A program made the translations under genes and the position numbers. DNA of 41,156 bases from Thermoplasmatales archaeon (GTDB lineage Archaea; Thermoplasmatota; E2; DHVEG-1), in contig CP070712.1 in assembly GCA_020350365.1 (NCBI GenBank), forward strand, positions 116,353 to 157,508, in the 5' to 3' direction. Shown one piece after another: positions 26,508 to 35,769 of this stretch; position 1 is the stretch's first letter; every line of letters starts with the position of its first letter. Under the pieces are notes generated by a model. The model searched no databases, was not told the DNA's origin, and saw only the letters and a program-made list of their open reading frames with translations.

Positions 26508-27092
26508 ATGGTTGCAAAAATATTAGATATTTTATACAAAAATCTTAAATATGAGAATTTGCGTTTTATGTATAAAAGTTTTGATACTATGATGCGAACA
26601 AAAGTTGTTAATGATTCTACAGATTTAGTACCTTTATTAAGGGCCTTTGATACTGAAACAAAAAAAGAGGTTTTTAACGAACTCCTCACAGATTGGAAAC
26701 CACTCAGTGACATAAAAGAAAAATATGGTAACGAAGGAGAAACGGCTCTTGATTATTTTGATAAGATGAAACTAGTTGAAACCAAATGGACCACCCCCGA
26801 CGAGGGAATAGATGGCAGACCACAAAAAAAATATCGTTCTTATTATTCTGCATTTAATATTAACATATCCTGCCCGGTAAATGAGATAAGTGAAATTTTC
26901 ACTGTTGCTTCATTAAATAAAGATGAGTTCAGTAATCTTGAAGATAAAATCTTTAATTTTGTCGGGGAAGACGGAAAATTTGGAAATATGGTTGCAGAAA
27001 ACTTTAAACTATCAAATCTTGCTTTAAAGGGACTGGTAAAGAGATCAAATAAGTTCTGCTATAAAGGTTTAAAGCTCAGTAGAAAAGATTAA
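26508..27092 (+). CDS. Archaeal winged-helix (ArsR-like) transcriptional regulator
   Basis: The 194-residue protein has a winged-helix region at about 45-95. It starts VVNDSTDLVPLLRAFDTETKKEVFNELL, a first helix as in ArsR-type proteins. Then come DWKPLSDIKEKYGNEGETALDYFDKMKLVE (recognition helix region) and a wing ending in KKYRSYYSAFNINISCP. The C-terminal third (EISEIFTVASLNKDEF and VAENFKLSNLALKGLVKRS) is an archaeal extension. I recall similar proteins in methanogens and Thermoplasmata without known target. It has no ribosome binding site and may be leaderless. It lies 46 bases before carS on the same strand. Confidence 0.75.
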   Translation: MVAKILDILYKNLKYENLRFMYKSFDTMMRTKVVNDSTDLVPLLRAFDTETKKEVFNELLTDWKPLSDIKEKYGNEGETALDYFDKMKLVETKWTTPDEGIDGRPQKKYRSYYSAFNINISCPVNEISEIFTVASLNKDEFSNLEDKIFNFVGEDGKFGNMVAENFKLSNLALKGLVKRSNKFCYKGLKLSRKD

Positions 27093-27138
27093 TTTTTTTA
27101 AGCATCTTTTTAATTACGTCTTCTATTCTCATTTTTGA

Positions 27139-27723
27139 ATGGATTATTTGATAATTATTCAGGCCCTCTGGATTGTAATTCCCGCATATATTGCCAATGG
27201 CTGTGCTCTTATTGTTGGAGGCGGTACACCAATTGATTTTGGAAAGAATTGGAGGGATGGAAGAAGAATACTTGGTGATGGTAAAACATGGAGGGGACTT
27301 ATTACCGGTGCTTTTTTAGGAATGACCGGGGGTTTCGGAATTACTGTTGCTGCAATTTTCATTTCGGATAGCGAATTTGCATATCTAGGTTTGAATGATT
27401 TTGGACGTTTTCCATTAATGATTCCTATTATTGCATCTATATGTTTTGGTGCACTTTTAGGCGATATTCTTGAAAGTTTTTTTAAGAGAAGATATGGTAA
27501 AAAACAAGGTGAGAATTGGATTCCTTTTGATCAGCTTGATTTTATTTTAGGAGTATTGTTTTTCAGTTTTATTATGTCAAGTTTATTACAAATTATTGGT
27601 ATTACAAATTATAATTGGTTTACTGAGAGTTTTACATTATGGCACATACTTACCTTACTTATTGTAACACCATTTTTTCATATACTTGCAAATTTAGTTC
27701 ACAAAAAAACAAGTAAAAATTAA
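27139..27723 (+). CDS. carS: CDP-archaeol synthase
   Basis: The 194-residue membrane protein has about five helices and the CarS signature. PAYIANGCALIVGGGTPIDFG is followed by DGRRILGDGKTWRG, then FGALLGDILESFFKRR, then ENWIPFDQLDFILG. The acidic residues in the last two hold the magnesium and CTP. It joins CTP to unsaturated archaetidic acid, giving CDP-archaeol for ether phospholipids. The protein is of normal length. It is probably in one transcript with the winged-helix gene, and a zinc protein follows 49 bases on. Confidence 0.95.
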   Translation: MDYLIIIQALWIVIPAYIANGCALIVGGGTPIDFGKNWRDGRRILGDGKTWRGLITGAFLGMTGGFGITVAAIFISDSEFAYLGLNDFGRFPLMIPIIASICFGALLGDILESFFKRRYGKKQGENWIPFDQLDFILGVLFFSFIMSSLLQIIGITNYNWFTESFTLWHILTLLIVTPFFHILANLVHKKTSKN

Positions 27724-27772
27724 CTCGATAAACATAATATATAAGTAATTTATTTTATTTTATAATGAGGAA

Positions 27773-28084
27773 ATGGAAATGGCTGCCGGCAATACTTCAT
27801 CTATGAATGAAGAACTTAAAAAATGGTTAGAGGATTCAAAAGAAGAAATAAAAACCTCAAAGAAGAAAAATAGGAAATCAAAGAAACCTTTAGGTAAATG
27901 TCAAGTATGTGGAGAAAAGAAAGCAACATCTATTTGTTTAAAATGTAATCGATCAATTTGTAAATCATGTTATTTTAAATTAATTGGCATATGTAAAAAA
28001 TGTGTACCAAAAGAAATTGCTGATAAATGGGATGGATCCAATCCCAATTGGGAAAAAGAACTGGGTGTTGAATGGGTAGGTTAA
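27773..28084 (+). CDS. Small double zinc-finger protein, conserved archaeal type
   Basis: The 103-residue protein has a lysine-rich N-terminal half, including KKKNRKSKKPLGK. A cysteine array follows: CQVCGEKKATSICLKC, then CKSC, then CKKC. This is like a B-box or HIT-type treble fold holding two zincs. The tail WDGSNPNWEKELGVEWVG is distinctive. GAGG at 27766-27769 precedes two possible starts, ATG 27773 and ATG 27779. I do not know a function; nucleic-acid or protein binding is plausible. Its stop overlaps the stop of the convergent acyl-CoA synthetase in TTAA. Confidence 0.7.
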   Translation: MEMAAGNTSSMNEELKKWLEDSKEEIKTSKKKNRKSKKPLGKCQVCGEKKATSICLKCNRSICKSCYFKLIGICKKCVPKEIADKWDGSNPNWEKELGVEWVG

Positions 28085-29469
28085 ATATCACCTTTTTCTC
28101 TTTTTAATCTTTGTCCTTCTAAATATAATGCCATCATCGATCGTGCAATTCTCCATGAGGATGGATAAATAGGCACTCCAGCAGATTTAAGGTCCCAAAC
28201 CAAATCCTCAAATTCTTTACCACCAACCCATGCAGCAAGAATTGGTTTTTTGAATTCCTCATGTAGTTTTCTTTCACGTATCATTTTAAGTATTGCACCA
28301 GTAAACTCAACAGGTCGAGCATAGCCACCATGAACAGATGCAACTATAATTCCGTCGATATTTGGGTCCTCAAGCAACGCTCGAGTTGATGCTTCATATC
28401 TATAGAAGCCTGCATCTCCAGTAAGATCGATTGGATTGTTTGGCTTTACAATGTCAGGGAGAATTTTGTCGATTTTTTTATAAGTTTTTGAGGAAAGTTT
28501 CGGTACAACAAGACCATTTTCTTCACATGCATCTGTTAATAAAATACCAATCCCACCTCCATTTGTAATTATACCGATACGATTGCCTTGGGCAGGTGGT
28601 TGACCTGCAAGAGCTCGTGCCCTATCAAATAGTTCAACTATATCCCTACACCTAATTCCTCCAGCCTGTTTAATTGCTGCATCATATATTTTGTCACTTC
28701 CCGCCATTGAACCAGTATGAGATGCAGTTGCTCTTGCACCAGCCTTGCTTTTCCCTGCTTTTACAACTAAAACTGGTTTTTTGCATTTTTTTATAGAGTT
28801 CATAAATTTTCTACCGTCTTTTACCGCTTCAATATATAAACCAACAACTTTCGTATCTGGGTCTTGGGCAAAATAATCGATTAAATCATCATCGTCAATA
28901 TCTATTTTGTTACCAACTCCAATAATTTTTGAAATACCTACAAATTCATGATTTGCTAAATGAATCATTCCAATTCCAAGGGCACCACTTTGGCTAATTA
29001 ATGATAGATTTCCCTCTCTAGCTCTGCCATATACAAATGATGCATCAAGTCCGTCTGAAGCATTTTTATAGCCCATTACATTAGGCCCAAGAACTCTCAT
29101 ATTTGATTTTTCAATTATTGTTTTTAATTCATCTTCTAACTCTTGGTTACCGACCTCACTGAAACCAGATGAAATAATTATTACATTTTTCACTTTTTTT
29201 TGTGTGCAATCCCGCATAATTTGGGGTACTATCTTTGCTGGAACAGAAACAATTACAAGGTCAATATGTCCAGGAACTTGTGTCACTTTTTTATAACATT
29301 TTACACCAAGTATTTCCTTTTCTTTTGGATTAATTGGATAAATCTTACACTCATAATCAGATATAAGTATATTTTTTAATGCTGCATGACCAATTTTTGT
29401 AGTATTTTTTGATGCCCCAACAACAGCTATGGTTTTTGGTTTGAAGAATGTTTCAAGTATATGCGACAT
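28081..29469 (-). CDS. acdA: ADP-forming acetyl/acyl-CoA synthetase, alpha subunit
   Basis: The 462-residue protein has an N-terminal CoA-binding Rossmann domain (FKPKTIAVVGASKNTTKIGHAA) and a succinyl-CoA synthetase-like domain. The phosphohistidine is His251 in TASHTGSMAG. Glycine-rich NGGGIGILLTDA lies near 305. The ATP-grasp beta part is missing, as in alpha subunits of two-subunit ACD enzymes. It converts acyl-CoA, ADP and phosphate to acid, CoA and ATP. This is energy conservation in peptide-fermenting archaea and fits the secreted peptidases. The beta subunit gene is not in the window. GAGGGA before the ATG is the ribosome binding site. Confidence 0.9.
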   Translation of the reverse strand: MSHILETFFKPKTIAVVGASKNTTKIGHAALKNILISDYECKIYPINPKEKEILGVKCYKKVTQVPGHIDLVIVSVPAKIVPQIMRDCTQKKVKNVIIISSGFSEVGNQELEDELKTIIEKSNMRVLGPNVMGYKNASDGLDASFVYGRAREGNLSLISQSGALGIGMIHLANHEFVGISKIIGVGNKIDIDDDDLIDYFAQDPDTKVVGLYIEAVKDGRKFMNSIKKCKKPVLVVKAGKSKAGARATASHTGSMAGSDKIYDAAIKQAGGIRCRDIVELFDRARALAGQPPAQGNRIGIITNGGGIGILLTDACEENGLVVPKLSSKTYKKIDKILPDIVKPNNPIDLTGDAGFYRYEASTRALLEDPNIDGIIVASVHGGYARPVEFTGAILKMIRERKLHEEFKKPILAAWVGGKEFEDLVWDLKSAGVPIYPSSWRIARSMMALYLEGQRLKREKGDI

Positions 29470-29538
29470 TTCATTTCCCTCGATATTTACGCATTTTTGA
29501 TAATGAATATATTTACTTAAACATAATGAAAAAAAATT

Positions 29539-30054
29539 TCAAATGTAATTTTTTATAATTTTGATAATTTCGTTACTATTTTTTGCTTTTCTATAATCTT
29601 CAAGCGGCTGTTTATTTAATACTAAAAAATGAGGTCCCCATTTATACAAATCCAAAATTTCCTTTGCTTGCTTTATTTCATCAAGGATATATAACACTGT
29701 TGCAAAAGCCTCTAGAGTTGATAATTTAAATGGTTTTCCATAATTGACTGGATTTGCTGCAACTACAAAAGGAAGTGCTCTTGAATTATATTTTTCATCT
29801 AAATGCTTAAAACAATTTTCTGCAGTTTTCCAAGAACAATCTACAGCAACTATGCCATAATTTCTTGCAGTGTACAAATCCTCTTTTGAAATACTTTTTT
29901 CTGCAAATGGGCTTAATACAATAGCACCTTTTGGAATTTTTTTTAAATTCCGTTCAAGCTTTGCAAAACCAAATTTATGTAATTTTCTTGCACTACATTT
30001 TTTCGGGTCATCCTCATTTGTATGATAGACAATTAATTTGATTTGCTTTTTCAT
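29539..30054 (-). CDS. tsr3: Tsr3, rRNA aminocarboxypropyltransferase
   Basis: The 171-residue protein has the Tsr3 (DUF367) N-terminus with DDPKKCSARKLHKFGFAKL. The core follows: LSPFAEKSIS, GIVAVDCSW, LPFVVAANPVNYGKPFKLSTLEA and EAFATVLYIL. It transfers the aminocarboxypropyl group of SAM to a uridine derivative in helix 31 of small-subunit rRNA; archaea usually make acp3U there. Its ATG overlaps the taw2 stop as ATGA, so the two RNA-modification genes are coupled. Confidence 0.92.
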   Translation of the reverse strand: MKKQIKLIVYHTNEDDPKKCSARKLHKFGFAKLERNLKKIPKGAIVLSPFAEKSISKEDLYTARNYGIVAVDCSWKTAENCFKHLDEKYNSRALPFVVAANPVNYGKPFKLSTLEAFATVLYILDEIKQAKEILDLYKWGPHFLVLNKQPLEDYRKAKNSNEIIKIIKNYI

Positions 30055-30896
30055 TTCTCATCAATTCTTAAATCAAAAACATAGTGATTTATCCCTGGGG
30101 CATATGATTTAACATTATAATATCCCAAAAGCTCAGCTTTGCAACCTTTTTTGTTTGCTTCTTCTTCTACAGTTTTCATAGGTTTATTTGGAACAGCATG
30201 ATTTGGAAAAGTATTATGATAATGAATTATACCACAATGTTCTATTAAACAATCAAAAGCAGCTGATAGGAATCTTTCATTTTCTTCAATATATCCCATA
30301 ATAACTCGATTAGCAAAATTTTTTGGTGCAATTTCTCTATTGTCTCCCATTCTTGGTTCAACAATTGAAGATACATCATTTAAAATGATATTTTCGCTTA
30401 GATAATTAAAAGCAATTTGGTTTTTTTCACATGCAATAATTTTTTTAGGTTTGCTGTAAATGGCAATTGGAAGTGTGAAATAACCAATTCCTGCAAATAG
30501 ATCAACAACAGTTTCATTTCCATTTGAAATATTTGCCATGCGTATTCTTTCATCCATATTTCCTGAAGAAAACATTAGTTTCTGTGGATCTAACTTATAT
30601 TTAACTCCATTTTCTTTATGAACTGTCTCAGTATTTTTTGAACCATAGATAAGTTCAACATTTGGAACTCTAAATTCTCCCTTTATTCCACCAATATCAT
30701 TTAGTACAGTTTTACAATTTAAAATTTCTGCATATTTTTCTCCTATTATTTTTTTATTTTCATTAAAAATTGAAGGCAAAACTATTGTTAGTATATCACC
30801 TATTTTTTCCCATTTTTGAGGTAATCTATTAATTAAATTCGAAGGAATTTCATTTAAAAGTGATTTTTTAATTTGAATAAATGGTATTTCAGTCAT
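30051..30896 (-). CDS. taw2: Taw2, wyosine-pathway aminocarboxypropyltransferase on tRNA-Phe
   Basis: The 281-residue protein has the Trm5/Tyw2 fold with SAM motif VVDLFAGIGYFTLPIA. Later come MGYIEENERFL, then GIIHYHNTFP, then SYAPGINHYVFDLRID. These follow the Pyrococcus Taw2 sequence as I remember it. Trm5 would have an NPP-type motif in place of MGYIE, so Taw2 is preferred. It adds the aminocarboxypropyl group of SAM to the tricyclic base at position 37 of tRNA-Phe. Both this enzyme and the coupled Tsr3 use the acp group of SAM. Confidence 0.88.
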   Translation of the reverse strand: MTEIPFIQIKKSLLNEIPSNLINRLPQKWEKIGDILTIVLPSIFNENKKIIGEKYAEILNCKTVLNDIGGIKGEFRVPNVELIYGSKNTETVHKENGVKYKLDPQKLMFSSGNMDERIRMANISNGNETVVDLFAGIGYFTLPIAIYSKPKKIIACEKNQIAFNYLSENIILNDVSSIVEPRMGDNREIAPKNFANRVIMGYIEENERFLSAAFDCLIEHCGIIHYHNTFPNHAVPNKPMKTVEEEANKKGCKAELLGYYNVKSYAPGINHYVFDLRIDEK

Positions 30897-31001
30897 TTTA
30901 GGTGTTAAATATATTCAAACTATAAAATTCCATGCACTATTAATAGTTTCAATAAAGTATACAACAACTCTTTTTATTAAAATCTGCATTCATCCTTTAG
31001 C

Positions 31002-32975
31002 ATGGAGCTTTTTCCGTATAAACCTCGTAAAAACCAAGATGCGATAATGCAAACAATAAAAAATTGTTTAGAATCAAGACGGGATATGGTTTTTGAATCT
31101 GGAACAGGCTCTGGAAAAACTATATGCACTTTGGCATCAAGCTTGGAATTTGCATTAGAAAACAATAAAAAAATAATTTATACAACAAGGACAAATGCAC
31201 AACAAAGACAGGTTATTCTTGAGTTAAGAGCAATAAGAAACAATAATAATGATATAAAAGGAGAAATTTTTGGAGTTGGAATACAAGGTAGGGCAAATAT
31301 GTGCCTACTTGCAAGAAACGATCCAGAGCTTTCAAAAGGCACATCTGATGAACTTTCAAGGTTTTGTTCAAATGAAAAAAAGAAGGCAAAATCAACGAGC
31401 AAAGATAATGGATGTATTTATTTCAGAAATTCAATAGATGAGAAAAAAACCGAAAATATAATTGATTGGGTTAAAAATAAACTTCCTACAGCAGAAGAAT
31501 TTATTGATTTTTGTGAAAAAAAACAACTTTGTCCGTATGAGTTAAACAAGCAACTAATTCATGAATCAACAATTGTTGTTTGTCCTTACATTTATGTTTT
31601 CGACTTGATGATTAGAAACATTCTTTTTGATTCATTATCTGTTCCAGAAAATGATATGATTCTTGTTGTTGATGAGGCTCATAATCTTCCTAACTTCATA
31701 AGAGACCTTTATTCCTCTCAACTCAGTATGTTTATTTTGAATAATTGTGTCTTTGAAGCAGAAAAATATGGGGATCCTTCCATGCTTAATGGAAGACTCA
31801 CTGTATCTGGATTTTGCAAACTCATAAATGATATTATAAGAGATTTAAGAGACACATATGTTTATGGCATTTTAGAAGGTGGTATTAGACAAGAACCAGT
31901 AAGAAAAGAAGATGCGTTTATTCCATCTCATGAATTTGAAACAGAGATCTTATCAAGGCTTAAAATTACTAGTAAAACATTTCATGATATAATTTCAGAT
32001 TTAATTGCATTTGGTGAAAAGATACAAGAATATAGACAAAAAGAAGGAAAACTCCCTCGTTCATATCTTCATAAACTAGGACTTTTTTTAGAAATCTGGA
32101 TCAATCTAGAAACCAATCAGCATGCTAAATTAATTGTTGATGCAACCGGTGGAAAAAACCCAAGAATAGAGGCTTTTTGTCTTGATCCCTCGGTTGGTAC
32201 TGATATAATAAGAGATTTTCACTCTTCAATTCATATGTCAGGCACTCTTGAACCTATTGAAGAATATAGAGACTCTTTAGGATTAATTGGTGATTGTGAG
32301 CTTGTATCATATCCTTCTCCTTTTCCAAAAGAAAATCGAAAGGTTTTGTATGCAAGTGATGTGACTACCAAATATAGTGAGATAATTAAAGACGAAAAAA
32401 TTCTTAATAAAATGAAAGCAATTGTTACAAATATTTGTAATTTCTTTCCTAAAAATACTATGGTTTTTTTCCCTAGTTTTAATATAATGTCTATGTTTAG
32501 AAACGATAAAACCTTTAACAAAATTAATCGCTGTTTGTTTGTTGAAGAGCAACAAATGTCCCAATCAGCGCTTATGGAGCTAGTATCTGATTTTAAGGAT
32601 TTTGGAAATCAAAATGGAGAGGGTGCTGCATTATTTTCTGTAATTGGAGGAAGAATTAGTGAAGGCATGGATTTTCCAGCAAAACAGCTTGAAATCGCTG
32701 TAATTGTGGGCATTCCTTATCCAAAACCAACAGCGAGGCAGCGTGGACTTCAAAGATATTATGATCTCAAGTTTAGAAAAGGTTGGGAGTATACTGTTGA
32801 GGCACCCACTGCAAGAAAGCTTTTGCAATCTATTGGAAGACTAATTCGTGATGAAAATGACCGTGGTGTGGCAGTAATTCTAGATAAGAGGGCAACTCGG
32901 TTTAAAAGATATATTAGTGATTTACAAGAGTCAAAAAATCTAGTTGAAGATATTGAGAATTTTATGGAGAAATAA
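31002..32975 (+). CDS. XPD/Rad3-type DNA helicase with iron-sulfur domain
   Basis: The 657-residue superfamily 2 helicase starts LFPYKPRKNQDAIM. Walker A is SGTGSGKT (33-40) and the DEAH box is Asp224-His227 in VVDEAHNLP. Four cysteines between motifs Ia and II (in NMCLL, NGCIYF, DFCEKK and LCPYE) fit the 4Fe-4S site of XPD. The arch and helicase domain 2 follow, with GGRISEGMDFPA and QSIGRLIRD as motifs V and VI. It unwinds DNA 5' to 3', in repair or replication fork handling. It has no ribosome binding site and diverges from taw2. It ends 3 bases from the convergent Trm112-like gene. Confidence 0.93.
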   Translation: MELFPYKPRKNQDAIMQTIKNCLESRRDMVFESGTGSGKTICTLASSLEFALENNKKIIYTTRTNAQQRQVILELRAIRNNNNDIKGEIFGVGIQGRANMCLLARNDPELSKGTSDELSRFCSNEKKKAKSTSKDNGCIYFRNSIDEKKTENIIDWVKNKLPTAEEFIDFCEKKQLCPYELNKQLIHESTIVVCPYIYVFDLMIRNILFDSLSVPENDMILVVDEAHNLPNFIRDLYSSQLSMFILNNCVFEAEKYGDPSMLNGRLTVSGFCKLINDIIRDLRDTYVYGILEGGIRQEPVRKEDAFIPSHEFETEILSRLKITSKTFHDIISDLIAFGEKIQEYRQKEGKLPRSYLHKLGLFLEIWINLETNQHAKLIVDATGGKNPRIEAFCLDPSVGTDIIRDFHSSIHMSGTLEPIEEYRDSLGLIGDCELVSYPSPFPKENRKVLYASDVTTKYSEIIKDEKILNKMKAIVTNICNFFPKNTMVFFPSFNIMSMFRNDKTFNKINRCLFVEEQQMSQSALMELVSDFKDFGNQNGEGAALFSVIGGRISEGMDFPAKQLEIAVIVGIPYPKPTARQRGLQRYYDLKFRKGWEYTVEAPTARKLLQSIGRLIRDENDRGVAVILDKRATRFKRYISDLQESKNLVEDIENFMEK

Positions 32976-32978
32976 TTT

Positions 32979-33149
32979 TTATTTTGGTAGAAGATTTGGT
33001 ATTCCATCTTCAATTGTATAATTACAACTACACTTTTTACAAGAAAAAACCCCTTCAATAATTTCCCCTTTTTCCTCTTTGTTTATTTTCAAATCAAGAT
33101 TTCCTTTGCATGTTGGACAACAAAGAATATCAAGTAATTCCTTTTTCAT
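32979..33149 (-). CDS. Trm112-like zinc-ribbon protein
   Basis: A 56-residue frame starts at ATG 33149 and reads MKKELLDILCCPTCKGNLDL, then a second pair of cysteines (FSCKKCSCNY), then TIEDGIPNLLPK. This is the Trm112/UPF0434 layout: a zinc ribbon ending in the conserved DGIPxLLP tail. Trm112 proteins hold and activate several methyltransferases, including METTL5, Trm9, Mtq2 and Trm11 types. A METTL5-like protein is encoded at 20383-20991. The gene starts 3 bases after the YhaM-like gene stops, in the same transcript. Confidence 0.85.
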   Translation of the reverse strand: MKKELLDILCCPTCKGNLDLKINKEEKGEIIEGVFSCKKCSCNYTIEDGIPNLLPK

Positions 33150-33152
33150 AAA

Positions 33153-34232
33153 TCAGCCCTCTCCAATATAAAATGGTCTTCTTTGACCAACATCCGAGTC
33201 CCAAATATAAACCCAATCATCTTCACTGTTTTTTCTACCCTCTTCTATGTTTTGTATAAAATTTTTCACTTGAGAATCCATAAAATCTGCCGCATGAACA
33301 ACACATGCCTCGATTGTGTTAGGAATACGTGGCGAGCCATACTCGTATTTGCCATGATGGCTAAGAATAATATGGCATAATAAATCTTCTAATTCTTTAT
33401 CAAAATCCTTTCCACTACTTTTTAATTCAACAATTTTTTCACGTATCCATCTATCACCCATAACAATATGTCCGATGAAATTTCCTTCATCTGTTTTATC
33501 TACTGCAGCTTTAGTTTCATATTCTTTCAATTTTCCAATATCGTGAAGTATTGCACCTGTTACTACTAAATCCTTGTTTATGACTTCGTACATCTCACAA
33601 ATATTCTTACAAAGTCGTATCACACCTACTGTATGCTCTAAATTTCCACCAACATAGTTATGATGATGGGTAATTGCAGAAGGGGAATGATTATAATCCT
33701 TTACAAAACTTGAATCATCAAAGAATAAATTTAGGAGATTTTTTAATTGTATATTTTCAATTCCATCGATATCACTTTTAATAACCTTGAAAAGTTCATT
33801 TATTTTATTTTCTTCAAGAGAAGGAATGAAATCATTTACATCATACTCATTTGGACTGCATCTTCTAAGCCCGCCAATTGTCTCATTTATGGATATTTGA
33901 GGCTTATCTTCATAAATTTCTAAATTTCCAAGTCTAACTTGAACAACATCTCCAACTTTAAAACTGTCATATAATCTTTTAACTCGTTCTTTATTATCTC
34001 CTCCCCAAAATTTGATATTAATTTCACCTGTTTTGTCTGTTACAACAAGACCAAACCAAGTTCCTCTCTTATAAGGTCTCGGAGGATTTTTTATTTTAAC
34101 TGCATATATATCGTTTACAACATCGCCTTCTCTAAGATTTTCAATATATTGCTCCTTTTTTCTTTTACCTATATCTGCCTCTATTATTGTTTGCTCGTCT
34201 TTCTTTTTACTATATTTGTATAAATCTGGCAT
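33153..34232 (-). CDS. YhaM-like 3'-5' exoribonuclease (OB fold plus HD domain)
   Basis: The 359-residue protein has an N-terminal OB fold (about 32-120; TWFGLVVTDKTGEINIKFWGG, in part). An HD domain runs over about 180-310: HHHNYVGGNLEHT at 189-201, AILHDIGKLKEY with His230-Asp231, and LSHHGKYEYGSP. This is the domain order of Bacillus YhaM, a 3'-5' RNA (and single-stranded DNA) exonuclease. The ribosome binding site GGGGAG and ATG lie in the loop of an inverted repeat (34224-34248). It sits between an RNase J-like and a Trm112-like gene. RNA turnover is the likely role; activity is inferred. Confidence 0.82.
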   Translation of the reverse strand: MPDLYKYSKKKDEQTIIEADIGKRKKEQYIENLREGDVVNDIYAVKIKNPPRPYKRGTWFGLVVTDKTGEINIKFWGGDNKERVKRLYDSFKVGDVVQVRLGNLEIYEDKPQISINETIGGLRRCSPNEYDVNDFIPSLEENKINELFKVIKSDIDGIENIQLKNLLNLFFDDSSFVKDYNHSPSAITHHHNYVGGNLEHTVGVIRLCKNICEMYEVINKDLVVTGAILHDIGKLKEYETKAAVDKTDEGNFIGHIVMGDRWIREKIVELKSSGKDFDKELEDLLCHIILSHHGKYEYGSPRIPNTIEACVVHAADFMDSQVKNFIQNIEEGRKNSEDDWVYIWDSDVGQRRPFYIGEG

Positions 34233-34248
34233 ATTATTCTCCCCAGAT
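34224..34248 (-). promoter_or_regulatory. Inverted repeat enclosing the start of the YhaM-like gene
   Basis: ATCTGG (34224-34229) and CCAGAT (34243-34248) pair around a 13-base loop. On the minus strand the loop holds GGAG and the ATG. The arms are only 6 bases, so chance is quite possible. Confidence 0.3.
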
Positions 34249-34274
34249 AAAACTTAATTTTACACACTATAAAT

Positions 34275-35687
34275 TCATAGTTTATACTCTTTTCCTTCTT
34301 TTATCATCCTTGTTTGCATGCTAAGTGTTCTAAAAATACCAGGATGTTCTGTATGAATAGGAAAAAGAACCTTTGGTGTTACAGTATTGATTAATTCTTT
34401 CAAATCTGTACCATTTATATGTCCAGAGCAATGGGATTGAACAAATTTTAGGTTAAAATGTCTTATCCATGCCTTCATTCGTTCAAATGAAATCTCCATT
34501 TCTTCATTAAATGGTTCAGAAAGGGAATGAATATATATTCCACCATTTGGCTTCAAATCAATTAACATGTTAAAATAGTAAAAATTTAAAACAACCATGT
34601 AATTATTTGGTTTTTTTGTAATTTCTTCAGTAGTGATTATATTTGGATAATTCAACCTTTTTTTAATATACATGTCTGTATAATCTTCATCAATATAAGT
34701 GCCAGTTAATCTTTTAGGTTTTAAAATCAAAATATTTTCATCCTTACTATTAGGTGATTTTAACTTTTTATCCTTATGATATCGTTCTAGAAAACATGCA
34801 TGTTTGAAACTTATTACAAGTTTTTTATCAAGGTCTTTTGCAATTCTATAGAAAGTTGTAAATCTATCTATGTCTTTGAAATTAAAATCAATAATTGATA
34901 GTTTTTTATTCTTTGATATTTCTTTTTTTGATTTTTGGTATACTTTTTGTTCTGATTCATTTGTTTTTTTAATATTTATTCTAGTTCCTTCAGTTATCAT
35001 TCCTATTGGTTTGACCTCTTTTGAGGAATTAATAAAATCATTTGTCATTTTTGCATGAATCCCATGCATTCTCAAGTCACCTGTATATACAATAGAACCT
35101 TCAGAGGTGTGCACTATTAACCCATATGCTCCAGGAAGAGAATGGTCCACATGGATTGGTTCAATTTCAAGCGAATCTATGAGGATTTTTTTACCAGTTC
35201 TAAAAGTGTTAAATACCCTTTCAGTAGGTGGATTTTTATATTCATGTCTATAAAGAGGTCGTTTTTTGAAGTTTATTACTTCATTTTCAATGTTTCTTTG
35301 ACTTTGTTCATCAACAGCATCAAGAATTGATTTGCTTGTTTCGCTACAGTATATTGGAATATCTTTGTGTAGAAATGAAATATAATTTGCATGATCCGCA
35401 TGCGCATGAGATAAAATCACTCCTCGTACGTCTGGATGCTCTGGCTTTCTACCTAGGTGTTCAATGAGATCCTCACGATAGATTCCATTTATATCAGGAA
35501 TTAAATTTAACGCAAGAAAATCTCCAATTCCATTTGCTGTTCTTGGAGTTAAAAATTCTTCAAAATATTCTTGTCTTCTTTTAAAACTCATTCCAAAGTC
35601 TAAAAATATTTTTGTACCATTATCCTCTAATAGAATTTTGTTTCCACCAATTTCTTTTATCCCACCATAAATTGTTAAACTTACCAA
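34275..35687 (-). CDS. RNase J-like metallo-beta-lactamase/beta-CASP nuclease
   Basis: The 470-residue protein has GGIKEIGGNKILLE at the start and the metal motif HAHADH (His94, His96, Asp98, His99). VDHSLPGAYGLIV and IVYTGDLRMHG follow. The beta-CASP C-terminus has QSHCSGHINGTDLKELI and PIHTEHPGIF, as in RNase J. It likely degrades or trims RNA. It begins at TTG (35687) with GGGGA 7 bases before it; no ATG fits better. The RNase J family in archaea works 5' to 3'. It is followed at 42 bases by the YhaM-like gene and probably preceded by a 40-residue ORF. Confidence 0.85.
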   Translation of the reverse strand: MVSLTIYGGIKEIGGNKILLEDNGTKIFLDFGMSFKRRQEYFEEFLTPRTANGIGDFLALNLIPDINGIYREDLIEHLGRKPEHPDVRGVILSHAHADHANYISFLHKDIPIYCSETSKSILDAVDEQSQRNIENEVINFKKRPLYRHEYKNPPTERVFNTFRTGKKILIDSLEIEPIHVDHSLPGAYGLIVHTSEGSIVYTGDLRMHGIHAKMTNDFINSSKEVKPIGMITEGTRINIKKTNESEQKVYQKSKKEISKNKKLSIIDFNFKDIDRFTTFYRIAKDLDKKLVISFKHACFLERYHKDKKLKSPNSKDENILILKPKRLTGTYIDEDYTDMYIKKRLNYPNIITTEEITKKPNNYMVVLNFYYFNMLIDLKPNGGIYIHSLSEPFNEEMEISFERMKAWIRHFNLKFVQSHCSGHINGTDLKELINTVTPKVLFPIHTEHPGIFRTLSMQTRMIKEGKEYKL

Positions 35688-35769
35688 ACCAAAGTCCCCA
35701 ATAAGAATTTTAAGTGTAAATGACTAAATAAAGTTTATTGAAAATAAAAAAAAAGAGAAGGAGTTGTGT

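Noticed and set aside
30051-30896. Trm5 (tRNA m1G37 methyltransferase)
   Set aside because: MGYIE stands where Trm5 has an NPP-type motif, and the HYHN and YAPGINH segments are those of Taw2.
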